A DNA stretch of 33,125 bases. It comes from Chloroflexota bacterium (GTDB lineage Bacteria; Chloroflexota; Anaerolineae; Anaerolineales; VGOW01). The notes below the pieces were generated by a model. It did not search any database, was not told the origin of the DNA, and saw only the letters and a program-made list of their open reading frames with translations. This document shows, piece by piece, positions 21,871-30,842 of this stretch. Every line of letters begins with the position of its first letter. Positions within the stretch are counted from its first letter, which is position 1. The DNA lies in contig JACPWC010000075.1 of assembly GCA_016197225.1 (NCBI GenBank), forward strand, positions 1 through 33,125. The letters run 5' to 3'. Made by a program: the position numbers and the translations under genes.

Positions 21871-24210
21871 ATGGATGAAAAGGTGTTGAGTGCGGCGTTG
21901 GCGGGGTTGTTGCATGATATTGGCAAGTTTAGCCAGAGAGCAGGCGTGGGAATAAGTGAGACCGGGAACGCTGAGGCAAGACGGGACTATGGCTATGTTC
22001 ATGCGCTGGCTTCGTATGATTTCATGACGGCTTTTGTGCCTAAAGATTGGCGAGAAGATTTGAGCGGCATTGCTTATCATCACCGCCCTCGCAATCAGCG
22101 TGAGGTCTGGATTCAATTGGCCGATCATCTTTCAGCAAGCGAACGTGAAGAAGATGAGGACAATCGCATCCCTCGAATGCAATCCGTCTTTAGTCAATTA
22201 GCCGCCTATAATGGCCCGGTTCAGTATTTGCCACTCAAGCGATTGAATCCTGAGCATCGCGACAGTCTTTTTCCACAAGCAATAGACGACAATAATTGGA
22301 AGGCGGTTTCTGCGAAAGAATACGCCGACCTATGGCAGGAATTTGACGGGGAATGCAAGAAACGCAGCCTGATTGCTATTGCTGATCGGGCGGCATATCT
22401 CGAAACCGTGTTCGCGCTTCTGCAGGAATTCACCTGGTGTGTGCCGTCCGCGTATTGGAAAAGCAAGCCTGATGTGTCGCTGTTTGACCATCTGCGGACG
22501 ACGGCGGCGATTGCGGCGTGTTTAGCCGCCGACGATCAGAGCATTGACTGGTGTAAAAACGCAAAGCAATCACAAGAACCGATATGTTATCTGGTTGGCG
22601 GCGATTTGTCGGGGTTGCAGGCTTTTATCTATACGCTGGCATCAAACGGCGCGGCCAAGTCGTTGCGGGCACGCTCGTTCTACGTGCAGTTAATCTCGGA
22701 AGCGATGGCGATGGCGATGTTGCGCGAACTTGATTTGCCGTTGACAAATTTGCTGTACGTGGGCGGCGGCGGTTTCCAGTTGTTCGCGCCCATGAAAGCC
22801 AAAGAGCAATTGCCCAATATTGTCCGCGATTTAGTGGACCGCTTGTTGGAAGCGCATCAGGGTGGGCTAGGATTGACGGTTAAGTGGCGGCCATTGGCCT
22901 ATAGCGATTTTGAAGATTTCGGCAAAGCACGAGACGGGTTGGGAAAGAAAATCAATCAAGCCAAGCGCCAACCATTTGCGGCGGCCTCGCCCGAAAAATT
23001 GATGACTGCTCTAGGCGAGCCTATGAGCGAAGGTGGTGACCCGCTCCGGTTTTGCAAAGTGACGGGTGAAGACGGCAACACGGTAAAGAAAGACAAGGAC
23101 GGCGAGTATAAATCCAAGTTTGTCTTGTCGTTGGAAGATTTGGGGAAGCTACTGCCCGGGGCCTCGCACATTGCTTTCGCGCCTGTTCCCAGACAAGCGC
23201 CAACCCGTGCTACGGACTGGCAACAAGCCTTGAGAGTATTTGGAATGGAAGCGCAAGTTGTAGTGAGATCGGATGTGGCGCAAAGAATGTCGGTGGACAG
23301 CGGCGAATTTGTGCGGGTGTGGCGGCTGGATGCTACTCCAGAGCCGGAAGAGCGCGAGTGGTTGAAGCCGCTCGGCCCGGCGCAAGTCATCAGTTATCGC
23401 CCATTTGCGCGGCTGACACCGCTGGATACGGACGGCAACCCGCTGACCTTTGACGAATTGGCCCAGCCAAAGAATGGCGGATTCGAGCGTTGGGGCGTAT
23501 TGCGGTTGGACGTGGACAACTTGGGCAATCTGTTCAAATCGGGTTTTGGCGACAAGGCCAGCCTGTCGTTTGCTATCCGGCTGTTCTTTGAAGGTTGGTT
23601 ACCTCAATTGGCCGGACGGGATTTGAAGCAGTATCTCTACATTCAATACTCTGGCGGGGATGATGTGTTTGTGGTGGGCGCATGGGATGTTTTGCCGGAG
23701 TTTGCGCGACGCATTCGCCAGTCGTTTGGCGAGTATGCGGCGGGCAACCCGCACCTGACGCTCTCTGGCGGAATGACGATGGTGGATGCAGGCTATCCGT
23801 TGTATCAGGCGGCGCAACAGGCGGGCGACGCTGAAGACGCGGCCAAAAGCGTAGACGGCAAAGATGCTTTCACATTTTTGGATCATCCGCTGAAGTGGAG
23901 CGAACTGCAAGCGACGCAGGAACGCGCCTACCGTTTGATGGACAACATTAAAGCTAAACATCTGCCTCACTCCGCTCTGCAAACATTATTGGCTCTGCAA
24001 GCGCGCAAAAATGGAAAACCCAAACCCATGTACGGCCCGTGGATGTGGATGGCGGCGTATCAACTCACCCGCTTGACACAACAGATTAAGGACAATGACA
24101 CCAGGGAACATATCCGGGAATTGCAACAGAAATATTTGTCTCCTGGCGCAGACATCGAAACCATCGGGCTGGCCGCTCGCTGGGCACAATATCTTACACG
24201 AGGAGGATAA
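21871..24210 (+). CDS. cas10: Type III-A CRISPR Cas10/Csm1
   Basis: A 779-residue large subunit of the Csm complex. The N-terminal HD nuclease motif is H15-D16 in LAGLLHDIGKFSQRAG, with YGYVHALASYDF and IAYHHRP following. The first palm-like region contains GGDLSGLQAFIYTLAS and SFYVQLISEA. The second palm has YIQYSGGDDVFVVGAWD with GGDD at 595-598, the cyclic oligoadenylate synthase site, plus LTLSGGMTMVDAGYPL. Both activities therefore appear intact. The usual zinc-finger cysteine pairs are not visible: C395 in FCKVTGED lacks its partners. AAGGAGG precedes the ATG. It leads the csm operon and signals to the CARF proteins downstream. Confidence 0.95.
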   Translation: MDEKVLSAALAGLLHDIGKFSQRAGVGISETGNAEARRDYGYVHALASYDFMTAFVPKDWREDLSGIAYHHRPRNQREVWIQLADHLSASEREEDEDNRIPRMQSVFSQLAAYNGPVQYLPLKRLNPEHRDSLFPQAIDDNNWKAVSAKEYADLWQEFDGECKKRSLIAIADRAAYLETVFALLQEFTWCVPSAYWKSKPDVSLFDHLRTTAAIAACLAADDQSIDWCKNAKQSQEPICYLVGGDLSGLQAFIYTLASNGAAKSLRARSFYVQLISEAMAMAMLRELDLPLTNLLYVGGGGFQLFAPMKAKEQLPNIVRDLVDRLLEAHQGGLGLTVKWRPLAYSDFEDFGKARDGLGKKINQAKRQPFAAASPEKLMTALGEPMSEGGDPLRFCKVTGEDGNTVKKDKDGEYKSKFVLSLEDLGKLLPGASHIAFAPVPRQAPTRATDWQQALRVFGMEAQVVVRSDVAQRMSVDSGEFVRVWRLDATPEPEEREWLKPLGPAQVISYRPFARLTPLDTDGNPLTFDELAQPKNGGFERWGVLRLDVDNLGNLFKSGFGDKASLSFAIRLFFEGWLPQLAGRDLKQYLYIQYSGGDDVFVVGAWDVLPEFARRIRQSFGEYAAGNPHLTLSGGMTMVDAGYPLYQAAQQAGDAEDAAKSVDGKDAFTFLDHPLKWSELQATQERAYRLMDNIKAKHLPHSALQTLLALQARKNGKPKPMYGPWMWMAAYQLTRLTQQIKDNDTREHIRELQQKYLSPGADIETIGLAARWAQYLTRGG

Positions 24211-24213
24211 GCG

Positions 24214-24684
24214 ATGACACAATACAACAGAGGAAGCCAGAGGGGCGGCAACAATCCGCCTGCGCCTCAATTTCAAAAACCGAGTGACGATGAAATCAAA
24301 AAAATCATCGTCAACGGCGACGTAGAGTTATTGGTGAAGTTGGCTGAACGGGCGGGCGAGGCGTTGGCTGTTCAAAAACTCACTACCAGCCAGATACGCA
24401 ATGTGTTTGGCACAGTGCGTCAGATCCAAATGCGCTGGCCGACAGCCCCGGAAAAATCTTATCGGGAAGCAGTCTTGTTGCGCCCCAAGCTGGCTTATTT
24501 CGCCGAACGCGAAAAGAAGTCGAAGGGGGGCGGCTCGGCGGGCATGGAAACACTGCAGGTGGTATTGGAGCCTGCGCTGAAGTTGTTGAGCGACACCGGC
24601 CAGCCCAACCAAGAGCGATTTGAGCGGTTCGCAGAATTGTTTGAAGCCATTGTAGCGTATCACAAGAAGCACGGCGGCAAGTAA
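24214..24684 (+). CDS. csm2: Csm2, small subunit of the type III-A complex
   Basis: A 156-residue helical protein. A disordered Gly/Asn/Pro-rich N-terminus (about 25 residues) precedes the conserved LTTSQIRNVFGTVRQIQMRW, LLRPKLAYFAEREKK and a C-terminal FERFAELFEAIVAYHKKHGG. Csm2 copies line the groove of the complex and help hold the target RNA. The start lies three bases after the cas10 stop. GAGGAGG precedes the ATG and overlaps the end of cas10, which implies coupled translation. Confidence 0.9.
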   Translation: MTQYNRGSQRGGNNPPAPQFQKPSDDEIKKIIVNGDVELLVKLAERAGEALAVQKLTTSQIRNVFGTVRQIQMRWPTAPEKSYREAVLLRPKLAYFAEREKKSKGGGSAGMETLQVVLEPALKLLSDTGQPNQERFERFAELFEAIVAYHKKHGGK

Positions 24685-24702
24685 GCCAAAGGAGAGATTC
24701 TC

Positions 24703-25536
24703 ATGACTGTAAAACTGTTAGGCCGGGTGATTATCAGCGGCGAGATTGAAGCCAAAACCGGTTTGCACATCGGCGGCAGCCCCGGTGCGTTAGCGATTGG
24801 CAACGTGGATTTGCCCGTCATCCGCGACGCTCGCACCAACCAGCCCTACATCCCGGGCTCATCACTTAAGGGCAAGATGCGCTCGTTGAGCGAGAAGCTG
24901 ACTGGCGCGCCACAGAACAAAAACATCGGGAAAGATGTGGCCATACATGTTGCAGGCGGCGATAAGCGCGACTACAAATCTGAGGCAGACTATAAGCGTG
25001 TTGGGATGGAACAATATCAGAGTTATTGGGTCAACCCCATCTTCGGCCTGCCTGGCGAAGTCGGGTTTGATATTCCAGCCCCAAATCGTTTGCTGGTGCG
25101 TGATGTCCCTTTGACCAAATCATCGCGTGATGAACTTCTCAAAGCCAAAACCGATCTCCCCTTCACCGAAGTGAAATGGGAGGCGGCTATTGACCGGGTG
25201 ACGAGCGCGGCGACGCCGAGACAGATTGAGCGTGTTCCGGCGGGCGCGATCTTCGGGCCGATGGAGTTGGTGTTCAGCGCATTCCTCAAAGAGGATGCTG
25301 CCCTGTTCGGTAATGTGCTGAGGGGGTTGCAATTGGTAGAAGATGACTACCTGGGCGGGCATGGCTCGCGCGGCAGCGGCAAGGTGGCGTTCCGCGCTTT
25401 GCGTGTGGAAATCCGGCGCGGCGAGACATATGAAACCGTGACCGACGCGCGTTTCAGCGGCCTGGCCCTGACCGAGCTAATAAGCAGGCAAGCTGAACTG
25501 CTCAACTGGGTGACAGACATGCTGGCCTTGGCGTAG
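24703..25536 (+). CDS. csm3: Csm3, backbone RAMP subunit and target-RNA nuclease
   Basis: A 277-residue RAMP protein. The start VIISGEIEAKTGLHIGGSPG leads to NVDLPVIRDARTNQPYIPGS. Asp36 matches the catalytic aspartate that cuts target RNA every six bases in Csm3. SSLKGKMRSLSEKL is the family signature, and LVEDDYLGGHGSRGSGKVAF is the glycine-rich RAMP loop. Several copies should form the filament backbone. AAGGAGAG precedes the ATG. The active site looks intact. Confidence 0.93.
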   Translation: MTVKLLGRVIISGEIEAKTGLHIGGSPGALAIGNVDLPVIRDARTNQPYIPGSSLKGKMRSLSEKLTGAPQNKNIGKDVAIHVAGGDKRDYKSEADYKRVGMEQYQSYWVNPIFGLPGEVGFDIPAPNRLLVRDVPLTKSSRDELLKAKTDLPFTEVKWEAAIDRVTSAATPRQIERVPAGAIFGPMELVFSAFLKEDAALFGNVLRGLQLVEDDYLGGHGSRGSGKVAFRALRVEIRRGETYETVTDARFSGLALTELISRQAELLNWVTDMLALA

Positions 25537-25544
25537 GAGGCCGT

Positions 25545-26331
25545 ATGCCAATCTTTCATTTGACTCTGCGCGGCCCACTGCATCAGGGCGAGTTTGTGGG
25601 CATCAACCGCGAGGCCGCGCTGGACTGGATTCCATCCGATAGCTTGTTTGCGATGCTGGTAACAGCGTGGACGCAAACGGGAGTTGACATGGCCAGCCGT
25701 TTAGCCGGATTCGAGGCCGGGCCGCCGCCGTTTCTCCTCACTTCGGCGTTTCCGCACGCGGGCAGTGTGCGCTTTTATCCCGCGCCGCAACGCCTGCCGC
25801 AGGCTGTGTTGGACAGCGGTGTAGCCGGAAAGACCGTCAAGAAGATTCGCTGGCTGTCGGCAGGCGCGCTGGATTTGCTACGGCAAGGGCAGGCTCTGGA
25901 AACCGCCGAGGCAAATTTTCTGCATGGGCGAACAGTCTGGTTGACTGTGAAAGAACGAGAAGCAATAAAACATTTGCTAGCCGAAGATGACGAAGGCGGT
26001 TCAAGCCTGTGGCGGTTCCAGGTCGTGCCGCACGTGACGGTGGATCGCGCCAGCAATGCTTCGAACCTGTTTCACACCGGGCGGGTGACTTTCAGCCCGG
26101 ACTGCGGATTATGGTTTGCCGTACGCGGGCAAGCCAATGATGTGCGCGAGGCGTTTGGTTTAAAAGCAAATTTACCCAATATGACCCTTCTTAATTTTAA
26201 TTAATTTCATATAATCCATTATTTCATTTTAAATCGAATATGAATCAAATATACCTATACGTAAGCGGCCAGTTTATCGCAGTGGGTTGGCCTTTCTCAC
26301 TCCGGCAGGGAAATTGGTGGAGGCGGTATGA
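25545..26331 (+). pseudogene. csm4: Csm4 gene disrupted by deletion with an AT-rich patch
   Basis: Csm4 caps the 5' end of the crRNA and binds Cas10. The first frame (219 residues, stop at 26202-26204) shows a proper Csm4 start (FHLTLRGPLHQGEFVGINRE, IPSDSLFAMLVTAW) and SNASNLFHTGRVTFSPDCGL. After about VREAFGL it runs into a very AT-rich stretch (about 26160-26262) and stops. A different frame then gives RKRPVYRSGLAFLTPAGKL, the usual Csm4 C-terminus, ending in TGA at 26329-26331, which overlaps the csm5 start (ATGA). About 100 residues that carry the glycine-rich loop seem to be missing. The gene is likely non-functional, or the assembly is wrong here. Confidence 0.75.
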
Positions 26332-27899
26332 AATACAAGGTAACAGTGGAGACTCTCACCCCTCTGCACATTGGCACAGGCACGGACCTGCTGGCAAAGT
26401 TCGATTACGTCTCCAGGCCCAGCGACCGGATGACGTATGTGCTTGATCAGGAGGCGGTGTACGCCGATGAGTTGGAACGCAACGGGGCGACAGCGCAGTT
26501 GAACAAACCGGCCGGGGCGTTGCTGAGTTCGGAGAACTGGCGTGAAGGCTCGCCGTTTGTGCGCTACACTCTGCACGGCAGTACGACGATTGAGCGTGTG
26601 CACGAACAAATAAAGGATGCTCACGGACGATGCTATTTGCCCGGCTCGTCTCTGAAAGGAGCATTACGCACGGCGATCATGGCGTATGCGATCCGGTCGG
26701 GAGAATTCAAACCACAAGGAGAGCAGTTGGGGCCGCGCTCGGAATGGGCGGCACAGCAATGGGAGCATGACGCTTTTGGGCGCAATTCTAACTATGATCT
26801 ATTACGCGCCTTGCAGGTTGCCGATAGCGGCGCTCTGCCTACTACGCCTTCAGCGTTGGAGTTGTGCTCAGCGCGAGTGTTCACCGGCGGCGAGCCAAGC
26901 ATACCAGTAGAAGTGGAAGCAGTGCGAAAAGGCACGACTTTTCAAACCGAGATTACGATTGACGAGCTAGCATTGAAGTATGCGCCCGAGCTGGATTGGG
27001 AAGATCGGCAATTGTGGTTGACGAATTTGATCGAGATACTTCAGCAGACCAGCCGCCAACGGATTGAGGAAGAATTGGCGACCACCAGCGCCAAAGGTTT
27101 TGAAGAGGCGGCAATTTTTTATAAGCGACTGATGGCGACGGCTGAGGCGCTGAAAGGAAAGAGCGCGGCAGTGATTCAACTGGGATGGGGAGCGGGTTGG
27201 ACCGGGATGACGGTAGGCGGGGTGTTAACCAAAGAATTGCAGGATCGCGCCCGACAAAAATACAAATTAGGGAAGCCGCAAAAAGCAGGGCGGGACTGGG
27301 AGCCGGATTTGAGCAAATCGTTTCCCAAAAGCCGCAGCTTGCGGGCAATTCCATCCTCGGTGGGCGACGACCGGCCCGGCCTGCCATTGGGCTGGATGCT
27401 CCTGGTGTTTGCGCCAGCGGGCCAGCCTTCGCCAGAGTGGGTCGCATTGAGCCGCAAGGCTAAAGCGGCGTTCAAGCCGCTGGCCGATCAGTCTGTTGCG
27501 ATCAAGCAATCGCTTGTGCCGCCAACAGTAGAGCCAGCACCTTCGCCGGTTGAACCGACCCCGGACTCGATCTCGACAAAACCCGCCCTGCCTGTTCGGC
27601 CCGAACCGCCGAAATCGAAGCCGTCAGTTCCAAAACCCGCCGCCCGCCCCCTCATCCCCACCTTCGCCGAAGTTCCAAAGGTGGGTGACCGCTTCAAGGG
27701 CGAAGTGTTCGACGCTCAAGGGCGCGCGTTGCAATTGTTAATTCCGGGGCTGGATGATACGGTCGCCTATGCCAGCATCGCCGCTGAAGACAACGACTCC
27801 AGCAAGAAGTTCAAGGAGGGCGATTCGGTGGTGTGTGAAGTGATTGGACTGGAGCAAGAAAAGAGTGGATGCTGGCGGGTGAAGTGCCGGAGAGGATGA
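26328..27899 (+). CDS. csm5: Csm5 with a C-terminal S1-like RNA-binding domain
   Basis: A 523-residue protein. Residues 1 to about 395 are Csm5, the RAMP subunit at the 3' end of the crRNA: VETLTPLHIGTGTDLLAKFD, CYLPGSSLKGALRTAIMAYA and AVIQLGWGAGWTGMTVGGVL. A Pro-rich linker (residues about 398-450) follows, then an OB/S1-like domain from residue 451: KVGDRFKGEVF, LLIPGLDDTVAYASIAAE, FKEGDSVVCEVIGLE. Csm5 proteins are usually about 350-400 residues without this domain. The extra domain may bind the 3' end of the crRNA or recruit host nucleases, which is inference. The ATG overlaps the end of csm4. Confidence 0.87.
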   Translation: MKYKVTVETLTPLHIGTGTDLLAKFDYVSRPSDRMTYVLDQEAVYADELERNGATAQLNKPAGALLSSENWREGSPFVRYTLHGSTTIERVHEQIKDAHGRCYLPGSSLKGALRTAIMAYAIRSGEFKPQGEQLGPRSEWAAQQWEHDAFGRNSNYDLLRALQVADSGALPTTPSALELCSARVFTGGEPSIPVEVEAVRKGTTFQTEITIDELALKYAPELDWEDRQLWLTNLIEILQQTSRQRIEEELATTSAKGFEEAAIFYKRLMATAEALKGKSAAVIQLGWGAGWTGMTVGGVLTKELQDRARQKYKLGKPQKAGRDWEPDLSKSFPKSRSLRAIPSSVGDDRPGLPLGWMLLVFAPAGQPSPEWVALSRKAKAAFKPLADQSVAIKQSLVPPTVEPAPSPVEPTPDSISTKPALPVRPEPPKSKPSVPKPAARPLIPTFAEVPKVGDRFKGEVFDAQGRALQLLIPGLDDTVAYASIAAEDNDSSKKFKEGDSVVCEVIGLEQEKSGCWRVKCRRG

Positions 27900-27917
27900 A
27901 AATGTATCGAGGTACAT

Positions 27918-29366
27918 ATGGTTGAAGTTGATCTAAAAGTTCTGACCGAGCAATGGCTGGCGATCCAGGATCGTAATGAACGCAATAGCTTTTATGACGA
28001 GGCCGTATTTCCGGCGATCAAGCAGGTGGTGGTGGCGCGTGAACAGGCCGAATTGCCTGTTCCGTATACGCATTTGATATTACCAGTGGGCTTATCACCC
28101 GAGCCGCTCATTCTCTCTATCCTGATTTTGCGACCGGAAAAAGTCTACCTGCTTTACACCCGGGCTTCGGAACGCTATCTGGATCGTATCTTCCAGGAAA
28201 CAGGTTTGCGGCTGAGTCAGGTTGACAAAGATGAAGTGGATGAGACGAACGTCCCGGATATCTACCAGAAGGTCAAAGCAATTTATACGCACTGGGGCAG
28301 GCCGGATCGAATCGCTGTGGATGTCAGCGGCGGCAAAAAATCAATGGTCGGCGGGTGCGCTTTGGCTGGAGCGTTGATTGGAGCGCGGCTCTTTTATATG
28401 GATTCGGATTTTTTGCAGGAGTTCCGCAAACCATCGCCGGGCAGCGAGCGATTAGCCATCCTAAGCAATCCTTATGATGTGTTTGGGGATTTGGAACTTG
28501 AGCGAGCTAAGGCCCTGTTCCATGAGTTGGATTTTGCCGGTGCGAAGCGATTGTTGGGTGAACTCGCGGCGCGTTCATCAACGCCAGAACAATATACTGC
28601 GCGAGCAATGTTGTGCGAGGCTTATGCCGCCTGGGATGACTGGGATATAACATCGGCCCATGAACGGTTATCGCAGGTGATTGGAGCGGTTGAAAAGTTT
28701 GCTCGCCGTGATACAGATACGCCGTTGGCATTTGCTATATCGTCATTGCGTCAACAACTTGATGTGCTGGAGCGGCTTAAACAGGCTCAGGCATTACTGG
28801 CCAAGAGCGAGTCGGAATTGGATGCTTTGCGAACCCCTAAATTCTTTCAGCCAATGCTTGGTTCGTTACGGGCAACGGCACTGCGTCAGGAGCAACGAGG
28901 CAAGCGTGATGTGGCGGCTTTGTTGTGGTACCGAACAATTGAATTTCTAAGCCAGCAACGATTGAGTTCCTATAATCTGCGGAGCGGGCAAATTGATTAC
29001 ACCCAAGTTGCCGGCGGCGCATCGGCTGAATTGCTCGAGCGGTATCAAAAAGCCTTTAAAACCGATGACAAAAAAGGAAAGACCAAGTTGCCGGAGGTCC
29101 TGCCGGATGAAGTGGATTTGACTAAAGGCTACGCCTTTTTGCAGGCTTTGGGCGATGAATTCGCGCAAAAGGTTCATTTTGGCAAAATCCGCAGCAAAGT
29201 GAACGCCCGAAACAAGGGAGTGTTTGCCCACGGCTTTGTGCCTTTATCGCAAACAGATTATGAAGATTTCAAATCATTGGCATTGGATTTGCTCGGAGAA
29301 TTCAGGGCGCTTGCGCACGACTACGCTGATGATTGGAACAACTGTGAGTTTATCGAGGCCTTATGA
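27918..29366 (+). CDS. Cas02710-family CARF-HEPN ribonuclease (Csm6-like effector)
   Basis: A 482-residue protein of the TIGR02710/Cas02710 family. The CARF part has THLILPVGLSPEPLILSILI, VYLLYTRASERYLDRIF and the ligand-site motif VDVSGGKKSMVGGCALAG (S137-K141). A long helical middle region with YTARAMLCEAYAAWDDW follows. The C-terminal HEPN domain keeps the Rx6H ribonuclease motif: R431-NKGVFA-H438. It should be activated by the cyclic oligoadenylate made by Cas10 and cleave RNA. It lies 18 bases after csm5 and overlaps the next gene by four bases (ATGA). Confidence 0.85.
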   Translation: MVEVDLKVLTEQWLAIQDRNERNSFYDEAVFPAIKQVVVAREQAELPVPYTHLILPVGLSPEPLILSILILRPEKVYLLYTRASERYLDRIFQETGLRLSQVDKDEVDETNVPDIYQKVKAIYTHWGRPDRIAVDVSGGKKSMVGGCALAGALIGARLFYMDSDFLQEFRKPSPGSERLAILSNPYDVFGDLELERAKALFHELDFAGAKRLLGELAARSSTPEQYTARAMLCEAYAAWDDWDITSAHERLSQVIGAVEKFARRDTDTPLAFAISSLRQQLDVLERLKQAQALLAKSESELDALRTPKFFQPMLGSLRATALRQEQRGKRDVAALLWYRTIEFLSQQRLSSYNLRSGQIDYTQVAGGASAELLERYQKAFKTDDKKGKTKLPEVLPDEVDLTKGYAFLQALGDEFAQKVHFGKIRSKVNARNKGVFAHGFVPLSQTDYEDFKSLALDLLGEFRALAHDYADDWNNCEFIEAL

Positions 29367-30220
29367 TCCTCCTCTCCCTCGTCGGCGAACAACCCCTGCC
29401 TTCTCTCCTCGTCTCGCGGGCCTTGAAGCCGGCGCGGACGATTCTGCTTTACACCACCACCACCGAGCGCGTGGCCGGCAACCTGGCGATGATGATGGCC
29501 GGGGCGGAGTTGAAACGCGTTGACGCTTACGATTTTGTGGCGGCTCTGGCGCAAATCAGGGCGCTCATGGCGGGCGAAGCGGTGATTAATTTGACGGGCG
29601 GCACCAAGCCGATGGCGCTGGCGGCCTACGAAGCGGCGCGCGCTCATGGGGCGGCTGTGGTGTATTTGGAGAGCGAGAAGAAGCAAAGCCTCCTGTACCG
29701 TTACGCTTTTGCCGGGGGCGAGTCGCCCCGCCTGGTTGATAAGACGATTTTGCCGCCGCTGATTGACATTGACGATTATTTGCGCGTTCACGGACTACGG
29801 GCGCCGGCCGAGCATGGCCCGCAAAACCCGCAGGAGGCCGGGCTGGGCGCCTGGCTGAAGGAGCAGGTGGACGAGTGCCGCCGCAACCTGGTCTTTGAGG
29901 GGTTCGAGCTGGATTTTATTCTGCGGCGCGGGAACCAGGTGGCGATTATGGAAGCGAAGATGGCCTGGAAGGGCAGTCGGGCCGGCATTGATCAGTTGAA
30001 CACGGCCGGCGGGCAGACGTATCTTGGCACGTACACCGGAAAGATTCTGGTGACCAGCCGTCCGCTGGGGGCGCAATTGGCGGCGCTGGCCGAGGCGCGG
30101 CGTATTCGCGCGGTGACGGCCAATGGGCAGGTGGAGCGGCGCACGGGACGGATGATGTTCGATGCGGCCAGCCGCTCGCGCCTGTTGCGCGCGCTGGAGC
30201 AGGTGCTAGGCCCGAAATGA
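29363..30220 (+). CDS. Card1/Can2-like CARF-PD-(D/E)XK nuclease
   Basis: A 285-residue effector. The CARF-type N-terminus has [20 protein letters not shown] and [20 protein letters not shown] (N76-K82, the same GG-x-K-x-M motif as its neighbours). The C-terminal nuclease shows D184 ([10 protein letters not shown]), then E197-x-K199 ([12 protein letters not shown]), the PD-(D/E)XK catalytic triad, followed by [20 protein letters not shown]. Card1/Can2 (DUF1887) enzymes nick DNA and cleave RNA when bound to cyclic tetra-adenylate. This protein is shorter than the about 370 residues usual for Card1. GC content rises sharply from this gene on. Confidence 0.82.
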   Translation: MILLSLVGEQPLPSLLVSRALKPARTILLYTTTTERVAGNLAMMMAGAELKRVDAYDFVAALAQIRALMAGEAVINLTGGTKPMALAAYEAARAHGAAVVYLESEKKQSLLYRYAFAGGESPRLVDKTILPPLIDIDDYLRVHGLRAPAEHGPQNPQEAGLGAWLKEQVDECRRNLVFEGFELDFILRRGNQVAIMEAKMAWKGSRAGIDQLNTAGGQTYLGTYTGKILVTSRPLGAQLAALAEARRIRAVTANGQVERRTGRMMFDAASRSRLLRALEQVLGPK

Positions 30221-30600
30221 TCCTCCTCAACTTCTCCCACCCCCTCACCCCCGACCAGCTTGAGGCGATTAGCAGGCTGACCGGCCAGACGGTGGAGCGC
30301 GTCATCGCCGCCCCGGCCCAGTTCGACCACCAACAGCCGTTCGAGCAACAGTTGGCGGCGCTGATGGCGCAGATTGAGTTGTCGCCCGACGAATGGCAGA
30401 CGGCCTCCATCGTGGTCAATCCCCCTTCGCTCAATTTCATCACTGCCCTGGTGCTGGCCGAGCTTCACGGGCGCATGGGCTACTTTCCGCCGGTGGCGCG
30501 GTTGAGGCCGGTGAAGGACGCCCTGCCGCCGCGTTACGAGGTGGCCGAGGTGTTGAATTTGCAGTCCGCGCGCGATGCGGCCAGAACGAGGCGATTTTAG
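30217..30600 (+). CDS. csx15: Csx15, putative ring nuclease
   Basis: A 127-residue protein. [40 protein letters not shown] and [20 protein letters not shown] are the Csx15 family signatures. Csx15 belongs to the CARF-like ring nuclease group, proposed to degrade cyclic oligoadenylate and end the response. Overlap with the nuclease gene by four bases (ATGA) places it in the effector operon. Function is by family, and catalytic residues are not firmly established. Confidence 0.83.
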   Translation: MILLNFSHPLTPDQLEAISRLTGQTVERVIAAPAQFDHQQPFEQQLAALMAQIELSPDEWQTASIVVNPPSLNFITALVLAELHGRMGYFPPVARLRPVKDALPPRYEVAEVLNLQSARDAARTRRF

Positions 30601-30602
30601 CG

Positions 30603-30842
30603 ATGGGCGAGAATTTTTGGGGCGACGTGGATCTGGACGGGGACGCCGACTGGCTGGACGATTGGATCGGCGATTCGGCGATGATGGCGGTTCTGCGCGC
30701 CCGGCGCAAGTTGGAGCGCGGCGAGCCGTTGACCAAAGAGGAAGCCGAACTGCTGGGCGAGCCGTTCGAGGAAGACGAGGCCGAGGAGTGGGAGGCGGGT
30801 GACGAGCGGGATGATTGGGAAGAGGACGACGATGACGATTGA
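30603..30842 (+). CDS. Very acidic 79-residue protein, unknown function
   Basis: I do not recognise this gene. It has 33 Asp/Glu among 79 residues (42 percent) against seven Arg/Lys, and ends in EEDDDDD. The N-terminus has a regular Asp pattern (GDVDLDGDADWLDDWIGD). The middle has one basic helix (AVLRARRKLERG), then acidic helix-like stretches. It starts two bases after Csx15, and its end overlaps the cas6 start by 11 bases, so it is embedded in the CRISPR operon and is likely real. A nucleic-acid mimic or metal or polyamine binder is possible. All of this is inference. Confidence 0.65.
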   Translation: MGENFWGDVDLDGDADWLDDWIGDSAMMAVLRARRKLERGEPLTKEEAELLGEPFEEDEAEEWEAGDERDDWEEDDDDD

